A stretch of DNA of 32,583 bases from Chitinophagales bacterium 62-2 (GCA_002050375.1 MWYU01000728.1:1-32583); one strand, 5' to 3'. Counted from the first letter of the stretch, positions 18,305 through 25,087 are shown. Notes: generated by a model from the letters alone, not told the origin. Numbers and translations are program-made.

Positions 18305-18526
18305 ATGGATACTCAAAAATCTTCTTCGGGAAATAACGGGCTACTTATGAAATATGCCGGGTTAACAATGCAGGTTATGGTTGGCCTGGCGCTCGCCGTA
18401 TTTGTTGGAATTAAATTAGATAAATGGCTTTCTTTCAAGACACCCTTATTTGTTTGGGTGTTGCCATTGCTAGTTATTATTGTAATGATTTGGCAAATAA
18501 TTAAGGATACTTCAAAAAAGAAATAA
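18305..18526 (+). CDS. atpZ: AtpZ/AtpI family small membrane protein
   Basis: The 73-residue protein has two membrane helices with the family signature MQVMVGLALAVFVGIKLDKWL followed by a second helix FVWVLPLLVIIVMIWQIIKDTSKK. AtpZ/AtpI proteins assist assembly of the ATP synthase c-ring and possibly Mg2+ uptake. Its stop overlaps the next gene's ATG by one base (TAATG), showing translational coupling with the AtpI-like gene. The ATP synthase subunit genes that usually follow in this phylum are not here. Confidence 0.85.
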   Translation: MDTQKSSSGNNGLLMKYAGLTMQVMVGLALAVFVGIKLDKWLSFKTPLFVWVLPLLVIIVMIWQIIKDTSKKK

Positions 18527-18924
18527 TGTTTAATAAAAGTGTGCTTCCGTTAGTAACTGTTTTTTTAGTGTTTGGCATCCTTATCCTGGTCTTTCGAAAG
18601 AGTTTGGAACAATACGGTTTTGACTGGCAAGTGTTAAGTGGTGGTAATTTGTTTATTTATTTAGTCACTGCTATCTCCATTCATTTATTAAATAAAGGGT
18701 TGCATGCAGGCAATACTCAAGCTTTTTTACGTAATGCCTACAGTGGAATCTTAGTAAGGCTATTTACTCTTGCTCTTGCCGCTTTTATTTACATTTTAGC
18801 CGCGGGAAAAAACATGAATAAACCTGCTTTATTTGCCTGTATGGGGCTTTACCTCATTTATTCTTTTGTGGAAATGTATATAGTAATGAAAGAAAGCAAA
18901 CGGAAAAAAAATCTTGAAAACTGA
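18526..18924 (+). CDS. AtpI-like four-helix membrane protein
   Basis: Four hydrophobic segments (about residues 6-24, 42-57, 73-92 and 100-120) and a basic tail KESKRKKNLEN give an inner-membrane protein of 132 residues. Size, topology and position immediately after AtpZ match the AtpI-like protein that precedes atpB in other Bacteroidota. No sequence motif alone proves this. It starts on the overlapping TAATG and its own end overlaps the SprT-like gene by 11 nt, so the three genes should be co-translated. Confidence 0.75.
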   Translation: MFNKSVLPLVTVFLVFGILILVFRKSLEQYGFDWQVLSGGNLFIYLVTAISIHLLNKGLHAGNTQAFLRNAYSGILVRLFTLALAAFIYILAAGKNMNKPALFACMGLYLIYSFVEMYIVMKESKRKKNLEN

Positions 18925-19540
18925 GCATCCATTAGAGGCTTTAAACGAATATCTTCCACCTGGTACGTTTCAACCTGTAGCCGATTATTTGCAGCTATAT
19001 AAAGTTCACCTAACCATTGCCCGCGAACGTAAAAGTGTTTTAGGCGATTACAGAAATGCAGGCAGCAGGGGTAATCACCGGATAAGTGTAAATGGCAATT
19101 TAAATATTTATTCATTTCTCATAACGCTTCTGCACGAACTGGCGCATTTGCTTACGTTCGATAAATATGGTAACAGGGTGCAATCTCATGGTAAAGAATG
19201 GAAAGCTTTGTTTAGCCAATTACTTGCACAGTTTATAAAAAACAAAGTTTTTCCTGCTGATATTGAAAAGGAATTGATCGCATCATTATCGAATCCTGCT
19301 GCCAGCAGTTGTGCTGAAGACGGATTAATGCGGGTTTTAAGAAGATACGATAAGAAGGCAGAAGGACAAATGCTGGTAGAAGAAATTCCTCCGAAAAGTT
19401 TATTTAAGTTAAAAGATGGGCGGGTGTTTAAAAAAGGAGAGAAGCTGCGTAAAAGATATCGTTGTGAAGAAGTGGGGTCGAAGAAAGTTTATTTGTTTAG
19501 CCCGGTGTATGAGGTGGAATTGGTAGGAAATGTTGGTTGA
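18914..19540 (+). CDS. SprT-like zinc metalloprotein
   Basis: The protein carries HELAH at residues 74-78 and a downstream SHGKEW that gives the third histidine at 92, the zinc site of the SprT-like family (related to SPRTN DNA-protein crosslink proteases, although bacterial members are uncharacterised). The following cysteines (AASSCAED, RYRCEEVG) are too few for the zinc ribbon of longer SprT proteins; CxxC pairs are absent. The start is TTG at 18914, giving MKTEHPLEALNEYLPP, and overlaps the AtpI-like gene by 11 nt. The last codons and stop (...GTTGGTTGA) lie at the edge of a short-period repeat, so the C-terminus may have been redefined by it. Confidence 0.88.
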   Translation: MKTEHPLEALNEYLPPGTFQPVADYLQLYKVHLTIARERKSVLGDYRNAGSRGNHRISVNGNLNIYSFLITLLHELAHLLTFDKYGNRVQSHGKEWKALFSQLLAQFIKNKVFPADIEKELIASLSNPAASSCAEDGLMRVLRRYDKKAEGQMLVEEIPPKSLFKLKDGRVFKKGEKLRKRYRCEEVGSKKVYLFSPVYEVELVGNVG

Positions 19541-19580
19541 TGGGTTGAAAGGGTTGAAGGGTTAGTTCACAAGTTGAAAC
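19533..19580. repeat. GGGTTGAA short-period repeat
   Basis: GGTTGATGGGTTGAAAGGGTTGAAGGGTTAG...AAGTTGAAAC repeats a GGGTTGAA-like unit with 8 to 9-nt spacing. It starts inside the last codons of the SprT-like gene, whose TGA stop is part of a unit. It resembles intergenic repeats I recall from other Bacteroidota genomes. Confidence 0.6.
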
Positions 19581-19599
19581 ATTAGAGATAGCTCTTTTC

Positions 19600-19638
19600 T
19601 TATAAATCCAAAAAATCCCATAAATCCTGGTTCAGACA
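19600..19638 (-). repeat. GTCTGAACCAGGATTTATGGGATTT intergenic repeat
   Basis: Read on the minus strand the stretch is GTCTGAACCAGGATTT followed by GGGATTTTTTGGATTTATAAGA, three GGATTT units at 9 to 10-nt spacing. The opening GTCTGA supplies the last codon and stop of the acetyltransferase gene. I recall closely similar elements from many Bacteroidota intergenic regions; that recall was not checked. Confidence 0.55.
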
Positions 19639-20117
19639 ATTTTCTTCAACATCCAAACATCACAGCCAAAGTGCCCTGTGTTTCCTAAAGGTCCGTTCAA
19701 ATATTCAAAACCATATTTTTCGTAAACGCTTACTGCTTTTCTAAGTTCAGGCATCGTTTCGATATATACTTGTATGTGACCAAAGCCTTTTGCAAATTGA
19801 AGACATGCATTTATTAACTTTCTTCCAACCCCCAGGTTTCTTGCCTTCGGTAATAAATACATTTTAACCAGTTCACATGTTCCTTGTGGTAACCCTGTTG
19901 AAGGATAAATACCAGCGCCACCTAAGATATGTTCTTCCTGTTCGGCTACATAATACATACTTCCCGCTTCCTGGAAGAGTTCATATAAGTGATCAGTTGT
20001 ATCATCATAATATACAGTTCCGGATTTGTTGGCACCAAATTCGGCTAAAGCGTTTCTGATGATAGCAGCAAGATGAGGGTTATCAGTTGGTTCGATTTTT
20101 CTGAGGTTAATATTCAT
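19632..20117 (-). CDS. GNAT family N-acetyltransferase
   Basis: This 161-residue single-domain protein has the GNAT core: LVKMYLLPKARNLGVGRKLINACLQFA holds the acetyl-CoA pyrophosphate loop (RNLGVGRK), followed by VYIETMPELRKAVSVYEKYGFE. Substrate is unknown; small-molecule or peptide amines are typical. The start MNINLRKIEPTDNPHL is usual for the family. It lies 42 nt beyond the sucC terminator, so needs its own promoter. Its stop codon TGA is the start of an intergenic repeat element. Confidence 0.92.
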   Translation of the reverse strand: MNINLRKIEPTDNPHLAAIIRNALAEFGANKSGTVYYDDTTDHLYELFQEAGSMYYVAEQEEHILGGAGIYPSTGLPQGTCELVKMYLLPKARNLGVGRKLINACLQFAKGFGHIQVYIETMPELRKAVSVYEKYGFEYLNGPLGNTGHFGCDVWMLKKIV

Positions 20118-20151
20118 GGATTGTAAGACTATGATGAAATAAATTTAATAA

Positions 20152-20178
20152 ATAAAAATCCCGCCTTTCACGGTGGGA
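20152..20178 (-). terminator. Rho-independent terminator after sucC
   Basis: On the minus strand TCCCACC-gtgaaa-GGCGGGA forms a 7-bp stem with one G-U pair, followed directly by TTTTTATTTATT. It lies about 70 nt past the sucC stop. Confidence 0.85.
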
Positions 20179-20196
20179 CTATTTATAATTCTAAAT

Positions 20197-20240
20197 TCGT
20201 ACTTCGTATTTCAACCCTCGTACTTCGTATTTCGTACTTC
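20197..20240. repeat. TCGTACTTCGTATTTC short-period repeat
   Basis: TCGTACTTCGTATTTC occurs twice exactly (20197-20212 and 20218-20233) and partly a third time (20232-20240), with an inner 7 to 8-nt period of CGTA(C/T)TT. It sits between the sucC stop and its terminator, so it is transcribed with sucC. Confidence 0.85.
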
Positions 20241-20247
20241 TTACTTT

Positions 20248-21459
20248 TCACGCCACTGCTTTCTTTACCAACTCCGCAGCTTCACTCAAAAGTATTGCGC
20301 TTTGAACTTTCAGGCCGCTTTCGTCTATAAGCTTTTTAGCTTCTTCAGCGTTAGTGCCTTGTAGTCGTACGATGATAGGAATATTGATGTTACCCATTTT
20401 ATTATAAGCTTCAATAACCCCGGCAGCAACACGGTCGCAGCGCACAATACCCCCAAAAATATTGATTAAAATAGCCTTAACGTTTGGGTCTTTCATGATA
20501 ATCTTAAAACCAGCCTCAACGGTTTGGGCATTTGCGGTACCGCCTACATCAAGAAAGTTAGCAGGTTCACCACCGCTTAATTTAATCATATCCATAGTGG
20601 CCATTGCCAAACCGGCGCCATTTACCATACAACCAACATTACCATCGAGCTTAACGAAGTTTAAATTGTACTGACCTGCTTCAACTTCTGTTGGGTCTTC
20701 TTCAGATATATCACGCATTGCGGCCAAATCAGGATGACGCATTAAAGAGTTTTCATCCAAATTCATTTTGCAGTCAACCGCAATAATTTTATCGTCGCTT
20801 GTTTTAAATAATGGGTTAATCTCAACCATGCTGCAGTCGAGACCAACATAGGCATTATATAAATTTGTCACAAGCTTTACGCAGTTCTTAAAAGCCTCGC
20901 CAGCTAAACCAAAATTAAAAGCAATCTTTCGAGCCTGGAAACCTGGCAGTCCCGCACCTGGGTACACCCATTCTTTGAATATTTTTTCAGGAGTATTGTG
21001 TGCAACTTCTTCAATATCCATTCCGCCTTCGGTGCTATACATTATTACATTTTGTCCTTTGGCCCGATCAAGCAAGATGCTTAGGTAAAATTCCTTAACA
21101 GGGTTAGGACCGGGATAATAAACATCCTGGGCTATCAATATCTTGTTTACTTTTTTACCTGTAGGACCGGTTTGTATTGTAACTAAAGTACCGCCCAAAA
21201 TGTTTCTTGCAATGTTTGAAACATCTTCGAGGCTTTTACCAACTGCAACGCCGCGTTGTTCCTTACCCTGTATTTTTCCCTTGCCGCGACCACCCGCATG
21301 AATTTGAGCTTTTACTACGGCAAAGTTGTTGCCCGTATCGTTTTTAATTTGCCTGTATGCTTCTTCGGCTGCCATAACATTATCAACAGCAATGCCTTCC
21401 TGCACCGGCACGTTAAATCTTTTTAGTAATTCTTTCGCCTGGTATTCATGCAAGTTCAT
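20248..21459 (-). CDS. sucC: Succinyl-CoA synthetase (ADP-forming) subunit beta
   Basis: SucC binds nucleotide and joins with SucD to convert succinyl-CoA to succinate with ATP formation in the TCA cycle. The N-terminal ATP-grasp begins MNLHEYQAKELLKRFNVPVQEG and contains KAQIHAGGRGK. The C-terminal CoA-ligase domain contains FLDVGGTANAQTVEAGF and ILINIFGGIVRCDRVAAGV. Length of 403 is normal. No sucD is adjacent, so the subunits are encoded separately in this genome, which is common in the phylum. A terminator follows; the transcript also includes a short-period repeat after the stop. Confidence 0.97.
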   Translation of the reverse strand: MNLHEYQAKELLKRFNVPVQEGIAVDNVMAAEEAYRQIKNDTGNNFAVVKAQIHAGGRGKGKIQGKEQRGVAVGKSLEDVSNIARNILGGTLVTIQTGPTGKKVNKILIAQDVYYPGPNPVKEFYLSILLDRAKGQNVIMYSTEGGMDIEEVAHNTPEKIFKEWVYPGAGLPGFQARKIAFNFGLAGEAFKNCVKLVTNLYNAYVGLDCSMVEINPLFKTSDDKIIAVDCKMNLDENSLMRHPDLAAMRDISEEDPTEVEAGQYNLNFVKLDGNVGCMVNGAGLAMATMDMIKLSGGEPANFLDVGGTANAQTVEAGFKIIMKDPNVKAILINIFGGIVRCDRVAAGVIEAYNKMGNINIPIIVRLQGTNAEEAKKLIDESGLKVQSAILLSEAAELVKKAVA

Positions 21460-21822
21460 ATGGTAAATTGTTTCGGCGAAGATAATTGAATTAAGAATTG
21501 AGATTTTATAACAGGATTGTTTTTTTAACTGGTTCTATAACTCGTTATGCGTACAGATATTGGTAGTCCATTTAATGTAACAGATGGCATTATAACAATT
21601 GTAACTATTAAAATCATTTAGAAGTTGACGGTCGTTTTAAATTTTTATGAATAGAAATGAGGTTCCAAAAACAGAGCTTCTTAAATTTCTTTTATAGTTT
21701 GGTTGGCTTTTTGTTGTTTAAAATTCATAGACAGTTCTACAGCAGTAGTTTTTTCAACAAATATTACTTTTGCTAAACCAACTGTTCAAATTAGTTGTTG
21801 TAAATAGAAATGTAAAAATCAA
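21460..21822. other. Non-coding stretch of 363 nt
   Basis: This divergent spacer separates sucC from a small plus-strand gene. No credible ORF over 30 codons and no tRNA fold were seen. It should hold the sucC promoter (only an imperfect TATCTTCG was found near the start) and carries an exact -7 match for the small gene at its right end. Confidence 0.45.
21765..21772 (+). promoter_or_regulatory. Candidate -7 element for the 58-aa small gene
   Basis: TACTTTTG fits TAnnTTTG exactly, 50 nt before the ATG at 21823. No exact -33 TTG is at the normal distance. Confidence 0.35.
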
Positions 21823-21999
21823 ATGGGAGTTTGGCGGCAGATAGCAGAATACCTCTACTTAAAGAAACGAGATCCTAATGCACCCCGATCCGACTGGATG
21901 AAATACATGCATGGCATGAACCGTATTTCTATAGTTATGTTCCTGATTGCTATCATTATTATAATTATCAGGATAGTAATTATTCCCTTGTTTAAATAA
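21823..21999 (+). CDS. Small membrane protein (58 aa), DUF6728-like, not in ORF track
   Basis: ATG at 21823 gives MGVWRQIAEYLYLKKRDPNAPRSDWMKYMHGMNRISIVMFLIAIIIIIIRIVIIPLFK with TAA at 21997. The N-terminal half is polar and basic and the C-terminal half is one long membrane helix, so the head faces the cytoplasm. The KKxDPN...MHGxNxISIxMFL pattern resembles what I remember of the short Bacteroidota family DUF6728, but this is unverified recall. Codon use looks coding and a -7 promoter match lies upstream. Function is unknown. Confidence 0.7.
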   Translation: MGVWRQIAEYLYLKKRDPNAPRSDWMKYMHGMNRISIVMFLIAIIIIIIRIVIIPLFK

Positions 22000-22005
22000 A
22001 CCCTA

Positions 22006-22111
22006 CCCCTAAAGGACTTAAGTAAAACTGTGTAAGAGTAAAGCTTATGAAGGTTTAAACTATTATACGATTCTGGTTCATCAGTAGAGATTGATTAAGC
22101 CTCTTTAGGGG
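22006..22111. repeat. CCCCTAAAGG...CTTTAGGGG inverted pair
   Basis: The left arm CCCCTAAAGGACTTAAG (22006-22022) and right arm TTAAGCCTCTTTAGGGG (22095-22111) are imperfect inverted copies around 72 nt without features. A related CCCCT-ac-AGGGG palindrome occurs upstream of lpxB. They look like members of a dispersed intergenic repeat family. Confidence 0.55.
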
Positions 22112-22155
22112 TTTGGCTTGGAATAAAACTTGCATTTTTCTTTAAAACAATAAAT

Positions 22156-22350
22156 ATGGAATACTTACAAATTGATATGCAGCAACAACCTGAAGATGAT
22201 GATGTAGAATTAATAGAACAAGCCTCTAATGATGCAGTTGAAGAAGATGGAACTCCTGTATTAGACGAACAGGATTTAAAGGAAAATAATTTGACCGAAG
22301 AGGAAGCTGAACAGCTTATTTGGGACGAGCCCGGACAAAGTGAGAAATAA
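22156..22350 (+). CDS. Small, strongly acidic protein (64 aa)
   Basis: The product MEYLQIDMQQQPEDDDVELIEQ...PVLDEQDLKENNLTEEEAEQLIWDEPGQSEK is rich in Asp, Glu and Gln, has no Cys and no membrane segment, and should be cytoplasmic and soluble. I do not recognise a family, although short acidic proteins with an LTEEEA...IWD ending seem to recur in related genomes from memory. The overlapping minus-strand ORF (22095-22385) is a Ser/Cys-rich shadow. No ribosome binding site is clear. Moderately likely to be a gene because of its coherent amphipathic acidic composition. Confidence 0.6.
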   Translation: MEYLQIDMQQQPEDDDVELIEQASNDAVEEDGTPVLDEQDLKENNLTEEEAEQLIWDEPGQSEK

Positions 22351-22408
22351 ATTGTTGAGGATAAACCGATAGGAGAGAGCGGCATATAATATAGCAGGTG
22401 TATTGCTA

Positions 22409-23581
22409 TTAGGGTTTCATAAAGTCTACAATAATTTCAGCGGCATTCGCTGATGCATGTCCACCTTTTGTCAAAAGATCTTTAAGAGCTTTATAATCCT
22501 TTTGCAACTGTGCACGACGTTGTTGATTCTGCAAAAGCTCTTTCAACTCCTTAATGCAATTTTCGGTAGTAAGATCTTTTTGTATTAATTCTTTAACCAC
22601 TGGTTTGTCCATTATCAAATTAACGAGCGATATATATTTTACCCTGATCACCCTTTTTGCAATTTCGTACGATATTGGATTTCCTTTATAGCAAACAACT
22701 TCAGGTACCCCAAATAAAGCAGTTTCAAGGGTTGCTGTTCCGCTTGTTACTAAAGCTGCTGAAGCCTGATTAAGCAGGTTATAAGTTTGGTTACTAATTG
22801 AAGATACATTTTTGTAAGGCTCCATAAAAGGGTCATAAAAATCATCCTGGAGGCCGGGAGCTTTTGCAACTACAAATTGAAAGTCAGGAAATGATTTACT
22901 CACCTTCAACATAATCGGAAGCTTTACATTTATTTCCTGTTTACGGCTTCCGGGTAGTAATGCAATTATACATTGAGAATCATCGGTTGCCGGTTGCCAG
23001 TTATCTGTTGCCAGTTGTTCATCGTTTGTTGTTCGTTGTTTGGTGCCGGTTAACTGCGGTCTATTATTCTTCCTAAATTCTTCTATCACTTCTATCAGGG
23101 GATGGCCTACATACTCAACTTTGTAATCCCATTTTTGGTAATAGTCTTTTTCAAACGGTAGAATAACCAGCATTTTGTCTACACATTTCTTAATTGTTTT
23201 CACCCTCTGTTCTTTCCACGCCCATACCTGCGGAGAAATATAATAAACAGTTTTCAAATTTTGCCGTTTAGCCCATTCTGCAATTTTTATATTGAACCCG
23301 GGATAGTCAATAAGAACAATAACATCAGGCTTAAAAGCAAGAACATCTTCTTTACAAAATGCGAGGTTTTTTAAAATAGTTTGCAGGTTAAATAACACTT
23401 CAACAAAGCCCATAAAAGCAAGGTCTTTATAATGCTTTACCACAGTTGCACCCTGGGCCTGCATTAAATCTCCGCCCCAGCACCGGATGTTTGCCTGGTT
23501 ATCTAATCCATAAATATGTTTTATAAGATTACTTCCATGCAGATCACCGCTTGCTTCACCGGCTATAATATAGTATTTCAT
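22409..23581 (-). CDS. lpxB: Lipid-A-disaccharide synthase
   Basis: LpxB joins UDP-2,3-diacylglucosamine to lipid X at the inner membrane in lipid A synthesis. Family motifs are MKYYIIAGEASGDLHGSNLI at the N-terminus, DYPGFNIKIA, YYISPQVWAWKEQRVKTI, LPFEKDYY and VGHPLIE, then IALLPGSRKQEI and TSGTATLETALFGVPEVVCYKGN. Between the two halves, residues 177-203 (LTGTKQRTTNDEQLATDNWQPATDDSQ) interrupt the usual short linker. Their DNA is a short-period repeat of the kind found in intergenic regions. The rest is full length and intact, so the enzyme is probably active. Confidence 0.95.
   Translation of the reverse strand: MKYYIIAGEASGDLHGSNLIKHIYGLDNQANIRCWGGDLMQAQGATVVKHYKDLAFMGFVEVLFNLQTILKNLAFCKEDVLAFKPDVIVLIDYPGFNIKIAEWAKRQNLKTVYYISPQVWAWKEQRVKTIKKCVDKMLVILPFEKDYYQKWDYKVEYVGHPLIEVIEEFRKNNRPQLTGTKQRTTNDEQLATDNWQPATDDSQCIIALLPGSRKQEINVKLPIMLKVSKSFPDFQFVVAKAPGLQDDFYDPFMEPYKNVSSISNQTYNLLNQASAALVTSGTATLETALFGVPEVVCYKGNPISYEIAKRVIRVKYISLVNLIMDKPVVKELIQKDLTTENCIKELKELLQNQQRRAQLQKDYKALKDLLTKGGHASANAAEIIVDFMKP
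22981..23056 (-). repeat. Short-period repeat translated inside lpxB
   Basis: Read on the minus strand the segment holds AACTGGCAACAGATAACTGGCAACCGGCAACC preceded by AAACAACGAACAACAAACGATGAACAA. The (C/T)GGCAAC and GAACAAC units have 7 to 10-nt spacing typical of Bacteroidota intergenic repeats, but here they are in frame within a conserved gene. Confidence 0.7.
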
Positions 23582-23584
23582 GCC

Positions 23585-23602
23585 CCTAACCCCTACAGGG
23601 GG
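23585..23602. repeat. CCCCTAACCCCTACAGGGGG repeat upstream of lpxB
   Basis: A CCCCT-ac-AGGGG palindrome (23590-23601) lies just before the lpxB ATG and shares its core with the inverted pair at 22006-22111. It may sit in the lpxB leader. Confidence 0.45.
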
Positions 23603-23790
23603 ATTAATGTTTTTGCTGCAAAATAATGTATTATAAGTTGGAGAAGGATTAGCCTACACTCATTATTGCAAGTATTATCAGTAGGAGATTATATCACACT
23701 AATATTTAATTGTAAAAGAAGGTTCGCATTCTATGAAGAATTATGCTGCTCATTGTAGCTACGGCAACATCTGGATTATAACAATACAAA

Positions 23791-24093
23791 TTAACCAATC
23801 AATTTCCAAAGTAAAGAGGCAATTGCATATATACAAGTTGCTATAAAAATACCACGAGCTGTTCTGTCTTTACGATTGTTAATATAAATAGTAAAAATGA
23901 CTGCATTGGCAATAAGAGAGATACTTACGATACCTGTAAGTAAGGTTTTTTGCGAAAACATGATCATGAAAAATTCTGCAAGTGTAAACAGCCGAAACTG
24001 GAGAAAGTAGTAAATGAACATCCCTGCTATGGGCGCTAGAAATCCTAAGACAATCCCCAGTCTCAGTCCGTCTTTTCTAAACATAGTTACCAT
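23791..24093 (-). CDS. Small membrane protein downstream of surE
   Basis: The 100-residue protein has three hydrophobic segments (about residues 11-32, 50-70 and 80-97) and a basic tip, so it is an inner-membrane protein. No family was recognised. Its ATG at 24093 overlaps the end of surE (ATGGTAA), while ATG at 24084 is an alternative; either way translation is coupled to surE. It lies between surE and lpxB on the same strand, with 209 nt before lpxB, suggesting a loose three-gene group. Confidence 0.8.
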   Translation of the reverse strand: MVTMFRKDGLRLGIVLGFLAPIAGMFIYYFLQFRLFTLAEFFMIMFSQKTLLTGIVSISLIANAVIFTIYINNRKDRTARGIFIATCIYAIASLLWKLIG

Positions 24094-25034
24094 TTAAGGG
24101 TTTTTTCCAGCTTCTCTTTCAGCCTATAATCTGTAAGGTCAAATTGTACAGGAACTACGCTTACATAATTGTTGTTAAGTGCCCATACATCGGTATCACG
24201 CCCTTTATCAAAATTGACAAATTCGCCTGTAAGCCAGTAGTATTTTCTTCCATGAGGATCAACGCGCTCATCAAAATCTTCCTCGTACTTAGCGTATGCC
24301 TGCCTGCTAACCTTTAGACCTTTTAATACATTAACATCAACTGCCGGAATATTCACATTGAGGCAAAGGTGCTTATCAATAGTTTTTTTTGTAAGCAGTT
24401 GCTCTACAATTAAGCGGGCATATTTTTTAGCTCCTGTAAAATCTGCACTTAAACTATAATCAAGCAACGAAAAGCCAATACTCGGTATACTCTCAATTGC
24501 AGCTTCCAAAGCTGCAGACATAGTACCCGAATAAATGACATTTATTGAGTGGTTGGCGCCATGGTTTATGCCGCTTAAACAAATATCAGGTTTACGGTGA
24601 AGCACTTTATCTACTGCCAGCTTTACACAATCAACAGGTGTTCCGTTACATTCGTAAGCTTCAATTTCTCCAAAAGTATTAACAGACGACATCCTTAAAG
24701 GAGAGCCAATTGTTATTGCATGTCCCATTCCGCTTTGTGCCTTGTCGGGAGCAATCACTACTACCTTGCCTAAATCTTTCACTGCATCTACCAGTGCTGC
24801 AATACCAGGAGATGTTACACCATCATCGTTGGTGATTAGTATAATACGATCTTTACCAGTTCTAATATTACTTTTCAGGTTCTTCTCTTTATCATTTTGG
24901 GGTTCATCTGCCTCCTTCGCTGCTTTAACTTTTGTATTGATAACAGAGGCAACAGGAGGCTGCCCGGGGTTGAGTTTTGTTGAAGTACCAGTTGCTAAAC
25001 TTTTATTTATTCCTTCTTTTCTCTCTTTTGCCAT
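24087..25034 (-). CDS. surE: 5'/3'-nucleotidase SurE with N-terminal extension
   Basis: SurE is a metal-dependent nucleoside 5'/3'-monophosphate phosphatase. The core begins IILITNDDGVTSPGI (metal-binding Asp pair), then PDKAQSGMGHAIT, GTPVDCVKLA, LSGINHGANHSINVIYSGTMSAALEA and FDLTDY near the end. The track start at 25121 is unlikely because a promoter (TTG-N20-CATTTTTG) lies between it and ATG 25034 (MAKERKEG). From that ATG the protein has 315 residues, including about 62 residues of Lys/Glu/Pro-rich, probably disordered leader that SurE normally lacks. The gene is divergent from the XRE/S24 regulator. Confidence 0.93.
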   Translation of the reverse strand: MAKERKEGINKSLATGTSTKLNPGQPPVASVINTKVKAAKEADEPQNDKEKNLKSNIRTGKDRIILITNDDGVTSPGIAALVDAVKDLGKVVVIAPDKAQSGMGHAITIGSPLRMSSVNTFGEIEAYECNGTPVDCVKLAVDKVLHRKPDICLSGINHGANHSINVIYSGTMSAALEAAIESIPSIGFSLLDYSLSADFTGAKKYARLIVEQLLTKKTIDKHLCLNVNIPAVDVNVLKGLKVSRQAYAKYEEDFDERVDPHGRKYYWLTGEFVNFDKGRDTDVWALNNNYVSVVPVQFDLTDYRLKEKLEKTLKW

Positions 25035-25050
25035 ATAGATAAATAGCCTG

Positions 25051-25081
25051 CAAAAATGATTATAAAAAAATTCGTAGGCAA
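25051..25081 (-). promoter_or_regulatory. Candidate surE promoter
   Basis: On the minus strand TTG (25081-25079), a 20-nt spacer and CATTTTTG (25058-25051) match the Bacteroidota consensus with one mismatch. It lies 16 nt before ATG 25034 and decides that start against the upstream one. Confidence 0.5.
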
Positions 25082-25087
25082 AAGAAT

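Noticed and set aside
18305-18924. Novel two-gene toxin-antitoxin or phage holin pair
   Set aside because: The FVGIKLDKWL signature and helix layout fit AtpZ followed by an AtpI-like protein, a better and ordinary explanation.
22095-22385. 96-aa minus-strand Ser/Cys-rich ORF
   Set aside because: Composition is the complement of the acidic plus-strand ORF, with no membrane or domain pattern; the plus-strand frame is preferred.
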